Assembly: GCA_037892935.1 (NCBI GenBank)
Contig: JAYXKI010000023.1
Coordinates: forward strand, 1-64,000
From: Phlebopus portentosus
Lineage: Eukaryota > Basidiomycota > Agaricomycetes > Boletales > Boletinellaceae
Direction of reading: 5' to 3'
DNA length: 64,000 nucleotides
Shown here: piece by piece, positions 44,118 through 55,620 of the stretch
How the letters are laid out: the number at the start of each line of letters is the position of its first letter
Position numbering within the stretch: position 1 is the stretch's first letter
The notes under the pieces: generated by a model
The model's input: the letters and a program-made list of their open reading frames with translations, nothing else
Databases searched by the model: none
What the model was told of the DNA's origin: nothing
Translations under genes and position numbers: made by a program

Positions 44118-44562
44118 ATCATTCATTCCCTTCATATATGCTCCTGACTTAATTCCGATTCTCTCTCTCTCCTCTGATCAATTCTAATCTTCCAATTCTC
44201 CTTCTATAGTTTCGTCTCTGCTAGCGTGATCCACAATAGGATCTAACGCGTGTACTTTTACTTAATACGCAGTTCTGCACGGTTTCGCCGTTCAAAACAG
44301 CGGAACGACGGCGAAACGCCTCATTTCACTTCGTATCAGTTTCCTTTCATCCTATTCCTTGAATTCTTTGATCTATTCTTCTAGCCTTCACTCAGTCTCG
44401 CTCGATCGCGCGAAAATTCACAAAAACCGAAACAAAATCGTATAAATTAACTATAAAAACAACTATGTACAGTACAAGTTATTTTTCTTTTTCTTTTGTC
44501 CTTTTCTTTTTCTATTTTACAAAAGTCCGACCAGGACATAAAGCATACGCGATGATTATACT
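44118..44562. other. Spacer between convergent genes in X
   Basis: T-rich non-coding sequence between the integrase stop and the 3' end of the antisense gene. No feature beyond T and A runs. Confidence 0.4.
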
Positions 44563-46869
44563 CTATTCCCGAGCCCTACCTTTCCCCTTCGACTGACGAA
44601 CCCTCTCCACTTCCCCTCTATCTTCCTCTTCCTCGTCTTCACCTTCCCCCGTCTTCACCCCAGCCAACTCGAGCAGCAGACGACGATCCGCGTGCGCCTG
44701 CGCTATGAGGACGCTGAATTCGTTCAGCATCCGGGACAGGACCTTGTCCCGGTGATCCATCCGCGCCAGCACGAACTGCAGCTCGGATTCCCCGACCTCC
44801 CGCTGCAGAGCTTCATGCTCGACGCGACCACCCACCGATCTGGCCGCCAGAGCCGTGACTTTCCGGCGTTTTGCTTCCCGATCGCACGCCTCCCGAGCTG
44901 CCTTACGCTTCGCGGCTACAGCCCTGCCCTTCGTGGCTAGACTACAGCCCTTCGCCTGCTTCAAGCACGGAGCGCAGGTCCTCTGCGGAAGACCCACGCA
45001 ATCACGGCCACGCTTCTGGCACTGGTCGCACGGAACCCGATGACGAACGCGCCCATCGCTCAATCGTTCGTCGTCTTCGTCGTCGTCATCGTCGTCGTCG
45101 TCATTATCGTTGTCGTCACCACCAGAACCACCACCATTAGCCGGAATCCTAGAAGGACCAGCCTCAGGTTGAGAAGACGCTCGTCGTGCCGGAGAAACGC
45201 GTCTCGCTTGCGTTTCGACAGTTTCGCGCGGAACAGCAGCAGTACCGCTATTTTTGTTGTTGTTGTTGCTGTTGTTGTTGTTGCTCGTGGTATTGAGAGC
45301 CTGAATCTCTTCAAGGCTTGCGTCCGCCTCAAACAGCTCATTCGCCTCCATTCCCACATCACCGATATCCATTCCTCCGTCGCCTGGACTCATGACAACG
45401 GAGTCTTCTCCCCGATGACCAGGAGGAGGACTCTCAGGACTTTCCTGAATCGCAGGAGTCTCCTCGTCCGAGTCCACCACTTGCCGAACACCACGAACGC
45501 GGCGAGTCCCTGCATCCAGCCATTGTCGCATGTTGGCCTCGATTTCGGCAGCCATCCGGGAGATTTCGGCGCATTGAGCAGCGCGTTCTTCTTCTTCTCG
45601 TCTTTCACTCTCGCGAAGCTCAATCTCGAGCATTGTAGGTTCGAGTGAGGTTAAGGGTGTAGAACGGCTAGCCCCTTCCAAATGTTCCGCTCCGGTTTCG
45701 AGCGTTTTGACCGGTTCCGCGACCTCTCCGTCCTCAATCGTTTCGCCAGTTTCGACCTGAAGAGGAGCGGAATCAACTTCCATTGGACTATCGACGTCCT
45801 GAGGCAGCATTTGATGTTGCTGCTGTTGTTGTTGTTGCGGAGGAAATTGTTCAGGCAACATTGGTTGTTGCTGCTGTTGTTGTTGCGGTTGAGGAAGAGG
45901 TTGGGAAGGTTCAGACAGCACTTGTTGGGATCGTTGTTGTTGCTGTTGTTGTTGTTGTTGTTGCGTTTCGGATTCCTGAGCACGGACGAGTTGACAGAGC
46001 CGACGACGAAGGATGGAATAGCCGTAGTATTCCCAGAGGAGCCGGACCGTTCTCAATTTCACCCTGTCGATGCGAAGGATGTGCCCTGCACGAAGGTGTC
46101 GTTGCTCGATATCCTCCCAATATTCGAACACTTGCTGTAGGAAGGATTAGATGGAGATGATAGACAAGAAGAAGTACCTACGTGACTCCGGACAGCTTCG
46201 TCTCGCGTGAAGTCCGTGCTGCCGGTGAACCTCGCCGTTTGTTGGAACTTGGAGCTCTCCATTCTCACGTTCTCGAGAGCCTTTTCGATGTCAGGGCGCG
46301 GTTTCGGGAACATTGGAGGGAACGATTCGCCCAAGAAGAACCCACGAGTCGAATCGAACGAGGCAGGATGGAATGGAACCCTGCGTCTGCGGAAGAAAGC
46401 TCGTCGTTTGGTCTCCATCCTGGCGTAAAATTCCCGTCGATCGTAGTACAGCGTCCGTAGGAGAGCGTCCGTGTCGCAGTAGTTGGAGTACGCCGTCTCC
46501 GACCAGACTTCTTTCGTTCCTTTGGGACGGACTTGCTCCAACGCTTCCTTCCGTGCCTGTCGAATTTCGTTAACAAAAATTCTTGATTAGAGTGCGCGGT
46601 TTACGCACCGTGGTTGCCTTCCACCCATCCATCAAAGATTCCATCACCGGATTCGTCAACCACCGAACCGTCATCGAACCTGTAGGCGCGATCCATTCGA
46701 CCGGTTTTGTCTTATCCGGCAGAATTACCGTCGTGATGCCATGGTCTAGTTCATCCATTGCCGACCTGGCCAAGGCGACGTCTGCCTCGAATTTCGCGAC
46801 CGCCGCCTTCCAGTCGTCATCGGAGTTGATGGGTCCCAAGAGTGCGACGATTTCTTCGGAAGTGAACAT
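44563..46869 (-). CDS. Antisense Zn(II)2Cys6 accessory gene of X
   Basis: Three exons on the minus strand: 46869-46609, 46556-46182 and 46134-44563, all phase 0, 735 aa with no stop. Introns are 52 bp (GTGCGT) and 47 bp (GTAGGT). Residues 1-212 form a novel N-terminal region with many Arg and Tyr. Then come glutamine runs, acidic and Asn-rich tracts, a cluster C-x2-C-x6-C-x7-C-x2-C-x6-C near residues 580-608, basic helices and a Glu-rich end. The cluster fits a fungal Zn(II)2Cys6 domain. It is the counterpart of the antisense gene in Y by position, strand and cysteine motif; I see no clear similarity in the N-terminal halves. It stays open although gag-pro and integrase of X carry stops. Confidence 0.7.
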
Positions 46870-46997
46870 GTTGGAGAATGAAGAAGAGATGACAGCGGAA
46901 GAAAATTTGGACGCGACGCGTTATGCTTCGAAACTCCCATGCGTCGGATTGAGATGGGAGTGACCGCGGACGGTCACTATTTCATGAACCTGGGAGA

Positions 46998-48626
46998 TGA
47001 AGAGTAAGTCTGAAGCTTGGGAACGTACGGAGTCGTTACAACCAGTTCCGCGGTGTTCCGACTGGTTTCGCTCGGTTTCGACTGGTTTCGCTCGAACGAG
47101 TGAACTTAGCAAGAACGCCATAGTCCAGATGGCACGTGCACCATTCTTTGATCGGCCATCAAGACGGGAGAATCACGGCATCGAGTTTGCACGCGTCGAT
47201 CACAAGTCTCCGGACCTCGGATCCGCATTCCAGACAAAGAGAATTGACCCTGCAACCTCGTCCTCAGTCCCTCTCCTTTGTTAAACATCGCAGACTTACT
47301 TTGTCAGGCTAGCCAGAGCCCTTCCGAGTCGTTTCCCCAAGTTCTGCTTCGTTCCGCTCAAAGAGACCCGGTTCCGAAGGTTCCGCACATTTTCTGACCT
47401 TTCTATATGCGTCCCCTTTAATCCATTATGCTCTCGTTCCAGACATGCTTAGTATTGTTTCTTTTGACCTATGTGTCCCTTAAACCATTCCTATGCGCTC
47501 CTCTCCTTTGTAGATAGCGATATGCGTTCCCTTTTCTTTATGACGTAGGTTCTCTGACCGCTGGGAGGCTCAGTCTTGGACGTTTAGTATAAATATAGCA
47601 CGACTCTCGTAGTAGAGGGACAGCTTAGTGGGAGCTGAGTGGGAGCTTAGCTTACAGTTCTCACATCGTCTCAAAGTCCCTCGACCTCTAGTCTACTTGT
47701 TCGTAGTGGACTCTCTCGTCTCTAAAAGTCTAATATACGATATTTCGTGTTCTGTACAGTCGATCGGTGATCTCTCTTCGCAGCAGAGCTGTTCGTACGT
47801 TCGTATAGTTCGCTGTGATCGTACAAAGGCTCCTCTTACTTCTCTCACCTGAACCGAAACCTCCTTACGTGTTCCGAACCGTTTCGCCCGGTTTCGCTCG
47901 TAACCCAGTTACTCGGCGTGCCACTCGCATTCGGTCTCGCAACACCTTCCCCTCTCTAGTGTCGTCGGGAAAGGACACCATATCACCCCTTTCCTCTTGA
48001 CTTTCCACTCTCCGCTTCCTCAAGACCAGCCCGGTGCTATTCCGCATCGTTTCGATCGGAAACGGTCGGTTTCATCGTCCCACACGTACCCTTCGATTCT
48101 CTCAGTCCCCTTCCGTCATCGTTTCGCACCTCCATCCCTCGCATCACATTTCGACACACTCAGCAATTGTCCTTCGTCCATCGAATCGCGTTTCGAATCG
48201 TTACGCCGCGTTCCGACACTTTAGACTACGAGTGAGATCGGCTGCAGTCGCTTGCCAGTGTGTTAGCACAGTCGATTAGTCACATTCGGGTTGGTGGTTC
48301 GACTAGCGTAGCTTAGTTAGTTTAGTTCTTGTGCCTTGGGTCAGTCGGCTTTAGTCCAGAGCTCGCAGCTGAGCCGGAGAGTCGATTTAGCCTTCGCACC
48401 GCCACCGTCGATCTCGGGAGAAGCCTACCCTCGGAATTCCTCCTCGAGCGCTTCCCTCATATCCCCGGTTCTCACCAAGCCCTTCCATTGTATATCCCTA
48501 TTTCCCTCCACTCCTTCGTGCCCTTAGCCCGGGTGTAATTCTCTGCTGACCGTTTGAAGGTATTCTAGGGCAGCCCCTCGAACTATACACTCCCTGTCCG
48601 GCATCAGAACGTCCACAGGAGTTTCA
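46998..48626 (+). repeat. Right LTR of X
   Basis: 1629 bp, uninterrupted, with TATAAATA at 47588-47595. It shows the empty target site of Z (CTTAC at about 47,294). Confidence 0.95.
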
Positions 48627-48649
48627 GCGCGTTCCACGTCCCACGAAGT

Positions 48650-51073
48650 ATGGCCGATGCGCTGCACGAGTTCATGCAGCAATCTCGCAGTGCCGTACCT
48701 CAGAAATTCTTTGGTAATATGAGAGTAGTTACAAGTTACCTTGGGTATGATAGGCGCAACACCGTGAAGGCGATTGGACCCGGTACGGCGAGACGGACAA
48801 AGATCCAGAGTGAAAAATTCGGCAATATCACAGTGGAGGAATATTTCCAGAAAAGTAAGTCATCCGTGGATCGAATAGGAATCGTGCTGACTATCGCACA
48901 GAGTTCCACATCACACTCCACCACGCAGATGACCTGCCCGTGGTGAATGTCGGGAAAGAGGGCAAGGATGTTTTTGTACCAGCCGAGCTGTGCAAGATTG
49001 TACCAGGGACCCTTTTTGCGGGTGAGCTGAAGTCTGGGGAGAGCACAGCCCTGTGTGCTGCAAACAACAAGATGCCAGCCGGTCACGCACAGACAATCAC
49101 TATCAAGGGTCTCCGTCTCCTAGGCTTTGAGGAGGGCACACCTCCAATGGCCAGCTTTGGAATCAAAATCTCAACAAATATGGCTGTTGTCGTGACTCGT
49201 GTTCTCCCCGCACCATTGGTGATTTATCCTTCGGGCTGTGCACAAATTGTCAATGGATCTTGGATGGCACGTGGCATTCAGTTCGCAAGGCTTGCAGAGC
49301 TTAAACACCTTGCAGTTGTGGTCTTAAAGGATGGGAATATAGAAGAGTCCGACAGCTCGCTCGAGGTGCAGGTGCACGAGGCGGTGAAGGCTCTGATCGG
49401 AAAATGTCATGCACGTGGAATGAACGTCAACTTGGACTTCATCATGCAGGTCCTGCAGCTCCGCCGTCTGAGTCGAGAGGATCTATACCGCGATGAGGAT
49501 GTGGACAAAGTATCAAGGTTGTTCGAATTGCTGCCAGGCAGGCCCCAAATGGTTCTTGCCCTCATGTCAAACGAAAATAAGCACATCTATGTGGGACTCC
49601 ACCGGTACTTTGACGTCGGCCAGGACTTCCAGTCCATGATTGGCCTCATCGAGAACATGCCCGACAAGGAGGGCCACGATCAGTATCTGCCGAATCTCGC
49701 ACTCAAGGTTAACACAAAGCTCGGTGGGGTCAACCATTGGCTGGAGCCTGCTTCTCTGAAACGGCTGGCAAACACGATGGTGGTCAGGTTCGATGTGATT
49801 AAGCTGGGTGGGAATGTGGTCAAGGGCGCGCCTGGTATCGCAGCGGTCGTGGTGTCGTGCGATGTGAACTTCACCCCAGTGCCATGCAAGTGTCTCCCTT
49901 CAGGGAGTAAAAGAAGAGGTGAGCTCTCGTTTTTATGCTATTATGCAGGCGCCTGATGCAGCTATTCATAGACAGTTGAAAACTTATGTGCTATGATTCT
50001 GGAATGCTTAAAGAACTACTGTCAAAGCATGGGCTCGTTCCCTGAACGGATCCTTATATTCCATGCCAGTATTTCAGACGGCCAGCATGCACGGGTAATG
50101 GCCACCGAGATCAAGCAGCTGAACGAAGCATTCGGTGAACTGAAGAAATACAAACCGAAGTTGACTTACATCACTTGTAGCAAAGGTCATCAGACTCAGT
50201 TCTACCCCAGCTGCAGACGATCCTAAGTTCAAAATGTCCCTATACAGTTTCTTGAGTTGCTGTACAAAAACACTGGAACTTGCATATTCCCGAGGCTGCC
50301 CGTCAAACAAGTGTCGATAATGTTGACGACCGTCAGTGGTGGTCGCTAGTTTGGCAAATGTTTGCATGGCAGCCCCATTGACTCTGAGCTTTGAAGTCTT
50401 CGTGATCGGACTGTGGCAGCCTGGACTTCACTGCGGAAATGGGATATAAGCTGGAAGGCTAGGTCGGCAGCGATATGTGGTGGAGGTCTGTCATTTCATT
50501 CATGCTGGTCATGGATGAGGCTGAGACAACAGTATACACGCATCTCCAATTCGTTAGCTGATTCAGCCTTTCCTCTTTGATCATCACAGAACTCCTTTAG
50601 AGACAGCAGAGCTTTTGCAGGCGTAAAGATCCAGACAACAACTTGACAGCAAGGTTGAGGACTCACAGTTCATAAGCTGCTGGGTCTCCAAAGCTCGATC
50701 AAACGTAGGTATGTTGTACATGAGATAGAGTGAAAGGATATGAAAACGTGTACATCGTTCGTGAGACTCGATAGCTATTGGTCCGTTGTCTTGCTGAATC
50801 ATGAAACTGTTGCATACAGCTCGAGAGCGATCTCTGGCAAATGCCTGAGTCTCTGTGAAGTCACTGAAGTTCATCAGATGCATCCTACACATCACGACGA
50901 CTGACAAGACCTTGTGCTCTATGGTGGGAATGAGCATAGACCAGGGCATGACGAGCATTTACGACTACAATTTCTCTTTGCAGGCTCATGCAGGCATGCA
51001 AGGTATCGCTCGTGCAGTTCACTACACCGTCCTCCATAAGGACAAGAAGTTATCTCCCAACACCCTACAGTAA
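48650..51073 (+). pseudogene. Argonaute pseudogene, 5' end replaced by X
   Basis: Starts within the region before PAZ (SRSAVPQKFFGNMRVVTSY). An intron at 48855-48901 with good signals joins EEYFQKK to FHITLHHADD. PAZ end, linker and MID regions follow (FVPAELCKIVPG; 48902-49500). PIWI follows with the diagnostic NLALKVNTKLGGVNH near 49,690-49,735, then AAVVVSCDV; a frameshifted piece with ERILIF...DGQHARV and QTQFYP (49,993-50,220); and, after about 640 bp without PIWI signal, the last block LQAHAGMQGIARAVHYTV (50,970-51,030). The usual D-V-T-H-P is FDVIKLGG, and the second catalytic Asp region (RDG in active proteins) reads HAS. So slicing is lost and the gene is broken. Confidence 0.85.
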
Positions 51074-51837
51074 GGCATCAATGAAATCTCATACCTGTGG
51101 TCAGCATCAACAAAGGGTGTGAGCCTGAAACTGCCAGCCTACTGGCAAGTCAAGCATGTGCAAGGTGATGTCGCCGGTCGAGGGCAGTAAGGAGGTGAGG
51201 ATGGGGAAGGAGGGATGTGACTTGTGTGAGTTGCAAGTTGCAAAGTCAACTTCATCACGTGCAACAAAAGGGTAAGACCAAAAAAAAAAGACAAGATTGA
51301 TGCTCCCCATGTTCACAAGTCCTAATGATAACAAACAAATCTTGATAAAATTGAACCTAAATTTATATCATTATAGCACTTTCTAAAGCTGCCTGATGTA
51401 AACAAAGCAAGCTCAGAAGGTCAGCATAACCAGAAAGTACTGTACTATATATAAGGTGTTATTTAACTCTATCATGTGATTGTGGGAAAGTCTTCAAAAA
51501 CTCGGATGTGTGCGCATCCGTTGCTCTTACTCTTAGGAGGTGTGTATTTGGGTAGGTCATGTAAACCGTGACTACACTAGCTTTGTACATCATCTACACG
51601 AGATCTATATTAAATTGCAAATGTATAACCAGCACTAGTTTAGCACAGATCGTCTAGATGAAATAGGTTGTACATACATGACCTACATCTCTATGTGTAG
51701 GCCTGCATACATTTACTCTCTGCTTTGTTAACAGGCTCTGCAGCCTCAACATTTAGAAATTTTGTTTTCCACTTTCAGACCAATTTATAATTATATTTGA
51801 TTAGAAATTATCAAAATACATGCAAGCTTAGCGGACG
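51074..51837. other. Non-coding sequence between pseudogenes
   Basis: No gene seen. AT-rich toward the right, with scattered CTACA/TGTAG words that also occur at 53,820-54,070. Confidence 0.4.
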
Positions 51838-53720
51838 GTGGCACTGTACACAACAGCCTCATCTGGGTTGATAGACTTGCATGGCTCCTTGCCATTGAAG
51901 AAGTCAGGCATGAACTTGACAATTTGGGGTATACGGGTGGAACTATTGACGAGGATGATCTTGTGTACATTGGAATTGTCTATCTTGGAGTCCCGGATAA
52001 TCTTCTCAACAGGCTCAAGCATAGAATGGAAGAGATCCTGGCACAGCTCCTTGAATCATTGTCGGCATACGTCAAGAAGATCTCTGACTTCTTTGTTGGG
52101 ACAGTCATATTATGCTTAATAAATGCAGTCATGACACTACCAGTGGTCTTGATACCGAGCGACAGAGGAGCGATATCGAGCAAGAAGGGGTCTTGGATCT
52201 TCTCCGAGGTGTTGCCCTTGAGGATAGCAGCCAATAATCTTGTTTGCTTAGAGCAAAATGATCTGCCTGGAGACTCATGCTATTTGACTGAGTTTGGCCC
52301 CAGTCTCCTTGCTCTGAGGAATGCCACACAGAGATCAGAGACAATAACACAAAGTGGAAGCGATACGACATACTGCATGTTCATTCATCACTATGGAAGC
52401 CGACATTGTACAGAGGAGTGATGGAAAGATTGAGATGAAAGCCTGCATAAAATTGGTCAGAGTTCAGACATGAACATATAGGTTGGGTATGCACTCAAAT
52501 AGGGCACTAGTCAGACCTAGAGACACACCATAGACATCTTGTGCAACGATGGCTGTCAGTTGAAGACGATATAACTACATTGATACTGAAGAAAGATGTC
52601 CATATGCTTATTGTACCAAAGATCTATACACTTTCCGGTATCTTGAATCACATATTGCACTTGAGGGTATTCTCTCGATCCATTCTGCACGAGCTCTTAT
52701 AAGTACGCGATATTGTACAGAGTCACTGTCAAACAATTTTAAATCACACATCAACCAAGATGCTCTTCCTACTAACCTCTTTCTTGGTACATGAGAGGCA
52801 TGATGATGCTCTTCAGTGTGGCAACTTTGTCCAGTTCCAGATTTGGGTCTCCGGTGATGACAGTATGTGCCAAAAAATTAATACATTTCCCTATCAAGTT
52901 ACCATGTAGATGTCCGCGACAGCCTCATCTGGGTTGCCAGACCTGCATGGCGCCTTGCTATTGAAGGAGTCAGAAAAGAGCTTAACAATACAGAGGATAT
53001 GGGTGGAATCTCCGACAAGGACCATCTCGTGTACATTAGACTTATTGACCTTGGAGTCCCAGAGAACCTTCTCAACAGGCTCAAGCATAGACCAGAAGAG
53101 ATCTTGGCATAACTCCTCAAATTGTGCATAGGTGATCGAGGTGTAAAAGTTGATACCCTCATAGAGTGAATCAATTTTGATGTCATCTGCACTGCTGACG
53201 ACAGTGTACGCTTCACATGCTTGCAAGCGGTATGGAGTCAGTAAAGAGCACAAGGGTTCAATAAAAGATCTAAGAAAATCAGTGTCAATACCATGATCAT
53301 ACGCCATCGGAATAACTTAAATCACATACCCTTCTTGTTCTTGCACTTGAACTCCTGATTAAAGTAGTTTACAAGATGATTGTCAAAGTTCTCATCACCC
53401 AAGTGACTATTGCTAGCAGTTACCTTGACTTCGAAGATACCCTCCTCAATAGTCAAGAGTGACACATCAAAGGTACCTCTACTAAGGTCAAAAATGAGGA
53501 TATTGCACTTGCCTTGGAGCTTCTTGTCAAGACTATACATGATAGCAGCCACCGTGGGTTCATTGATGAGTCAGAAGAAGTTGAGGCCAGAGATGACACT
53601 GGTGTTGCCTGACATTATGAGTTGTTAAAGTAAGCAGGAACAGTGATGATGGCCTCAGTGACGGTGCTGTAAAACAGTCATGAATGAGGAGGATAAAGCA
53701 GAGATGGAGATAATTTGTAG
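51838..53720 (-). pseudogene. HSP70 pseudogene with repeated, reordered segment
   Basis: Minus strand, from left to right in the protein: ITVPAYFNNS (about 53,640), then LDKK...[23 protein letters not shown] (53,550-53,330), then [15 protein letters not shown]...ELCQDLF...VEKVLWDSK...NPDEAV (53,200-52,895). After about 650 bp comes [17 protein letters not shown]...VPTKKSEIF (52,230-52,040), the segment that should follow. Directly after it a second copy of ELCQDLF...VEKIIRDSK...[11 protein letters not shown] appears (52,040-51,838). Frames are broken at several places. The source is a cytosolic HSP70 of the SSA type, judging by the GTFDVSLL and LFNGK-like motifs. Confidence 0.8.
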
Positions 53721-54098
53721 GTGCTGAGGGTGAAAAGAGTGGCATGACAGTGGTGGCAAGAGACAAAGAGGACAACATCTTAAAATGAATCTAAGCTCGT
53801 CAAATACTGGCACTGGCCCATGTAGATCTGTGTAGATTTACATAGTTTTATTATGTAAATCTAGTCCAGTTCTTGTATATCAACTCTCAAAACCTAATCA
53901 AACACCATGTCAGCTAGATGAAACTACACAGACATTTATGTTAGGTGATCTACACAGAAATGCATATATTTGTGTACCTAATGTACCTTGTTCTACACAA
54001 ATTTTCTGTGTAATGTCAGACAGATTTTTGTGTAGATTTCCTTATCTTGGGTACGTTCAGCTACACAGGCATGTGTTAAGGATCTCCAATATGCAGTG
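53721..54098. other. AT-rich spacer with CTACACA/TGTGTAG words
   Basis: No coding signal. Many short copies of CTACACA and its complement TGTGTAG. It contains the hairpin at 53833-53863. Confidence 0.4.
53833..53863. repeat. Perfect 12-bp inverted repeat, 7-nt loop
   Basis: TAGATTTACATA and its exact complement TATGTAAATCTA are separated by GTTTTAT. No role known. Confidence 0.8.
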
Positions 54099-54670
54099 AT
54101 TGATTGCTATTCATAACTATGTACTAATATTGATATAGAATATCATCTATATGCATTTATATATTACTATATATTACTAGTCATATATTGACTATGTATT
54201 ACTAATCTCTATCCAGTAATATAGACAGTTTACCACTATAAACAACTATATACTTCTTTAAACTATGGACTATAACTATTTATTAGGATCTATACAGAGA
54301 TATCAGACAATATACTATTATTGATTACTATTTATATCTATGTAGTATATGTTACTATAGGATATCATCTATATGCATCTATATATTACTATATATTACT
54401 ATATATAACTAATCATACATTGACTATATATTACTAACCTCTATTGCTATCTAAATACTGTTATGAATTGCTCACCACTATAAACAGCTATATACTTCTT
54501 TGAACTATTACCTGTAACTGTGTACCAGGCCCTATACAGAGGTATCAAACTATGTGATACTATTAATTGCTATTGATATCTATATACTATGCATTGCTAT
54601 AGAATACTATCTATATGTATCTATATATTACTATATATTACTATAGTATACTATGCACTACTATGAACTA
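54099..54670. repeat. AT-rich tandem repeat, period about 222-242 bp
   Basis: Three diverged units start near 54099, 54320 and 54562. Each has ATT[GA]ATT.CTATT, then TAT[CA]ATCTATATG[CT]A, then a TATATATTACTATATATTAC stretch. The last unit is incomplete. Confidence 0.7.
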
Positions 54671-54974
54671 CTATGATGTTATAACTCACTATCCATTAAT
54701 AACTCAAAGGGACTGATTTCCTGATGAAGGACACCACAGTCAATGTAGATGCAGAAGGAGATATCAGCAGAAATAGAGTCCCTGCCAACAACAAAGACTC
54801 GGAAATCAGCAAAGTCTGCCAACTGACAATCTACAAAGAGTTTAAGTTGATCTGCATTTGCTCACATCCTACTGTTCTAAAAGCAGGAACTACTGAAGGC
54901 CAGCATGGTGAGAATGCAACTCATGAGTGATCATATCTGAAACCTAGTCCACCTTTATGCTGAATGGGACCCCT
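54671..54974. other. Unassigned sequence
   Basis: A frame of 68 codons at 54,724-54,930 has no recognisable features. Nothing else is seen. Confidence 0.35.
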
Positions 54975-54982
54975 CCCAGGTG

Positions 54983-55612
54983 TAGGGTTCCACACATATC
55001 ATATACAATACACATGTATATTTTCAGCTTCATATGCATATAGTCATATAAAATACACATGTATATTTGTATATTTTGTCTCTGAAGCAAGATATGCATA
55101 TGCATGTATAATATACAGTGTATATAGCATATATGGAACTATACCGACTAATATAATATTTTGACCATCACATCTCTTGTTCGGGCCTCAAAATACTTAT
55201 ATGACATTCCTTAACTTAAGACAACTAATATAAGTATTGATAAACCTACAAGCAGTAAGGTGGGAAATTGTGGGAACCACAACTGAAATTCCCATGCCTC
55301 AGTATGCAGCAACTAACTGTTGATACCATGTCAAACCCGGTAATCAGGCCTTGAGACTGAGATCCAACTCTAAAGCTGCTTTGGTGAGTAGTTGCTCATT
55401 TTGGTAGAAGCAGAGCTGAGTTGACTTTTATTGAAAATCCGAGTTTTCTTACTGGTTTCAGATGTTGAAAATATAAAATTTCCAAAACACATATATGCAT
55501 ATGAGTGTATAAATATGCACATATATTTTGACTGCTCAAGCTGATATATATATGGGCATATAGCATATACACCATATCATATATGCTCTATACGATACGC
55601 TACAGAACCCTA
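54983..55612. mobile_element. hAT-like MITE, 630 bp
   Basis: Ends TAGGGTTC and GAACCCTA. Imperfect terminal inverted repeats extend over about 28 bp (with CATATCATATA against CGTATCGTATA). Perfect 8-bp target duplications CCCAGGTG flank it at 54975-54982 and 55613-55620. There is no coding capacity and the interior is rich in ATATGCAT-type palindromes. The 8-bp duplication and TAGGG ends fit the hAT superfamily. Confidence 0.8.
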
Positions 55613-55620
55613 CCCAGGTG

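Larger units (their letters stand above)
15395..48626 (+). mobile_element. Ty3/gypsy element X, host of nested Z and Y
   Basis: LTRs of about 1.63 kb: left 15395-15696 continued at 22348-23673, right 46998-48626. Both begin TGAAGAG and end GGAGTTTCA. Taking out Z (with its duplication) and Y (with its duplication) leaves about 12.1 kb. Gene order is LTR, PBS, gag-pro, pol (RT-RNase H-integrase), a minus-strand Zn-cluster gene, polypurine TGGGAGA, LTR. The LTRs differ at a few per cent of positions, and stops occur in gag-pro and integrase, so X is the oldest member of the nest. No matching target duplication is visible outside (CCGC left, GCGC right). Confidence 0.9.

Noticed and set aside
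45040..46160. Plus-strand frames over the antisense gene of X, with long Val/Leu runs
   Set aside because: These are complements of Gln/Asn codon repeats in the minus-strand gene.
15395..48626. A single giant element or a Maverick/Starship-type element
   Set aside because: LTR pairs, target duplications and resumed reading frames resolve the region into three nested LTR retrotransposons. No tyrosine recombinase captain or viral capsid/polymerase set is seen.
48650..51073. A working Argonaute
   Set aside because: Missing N-terminal domain, frame breaks, and loss of the second catalytic Asp.
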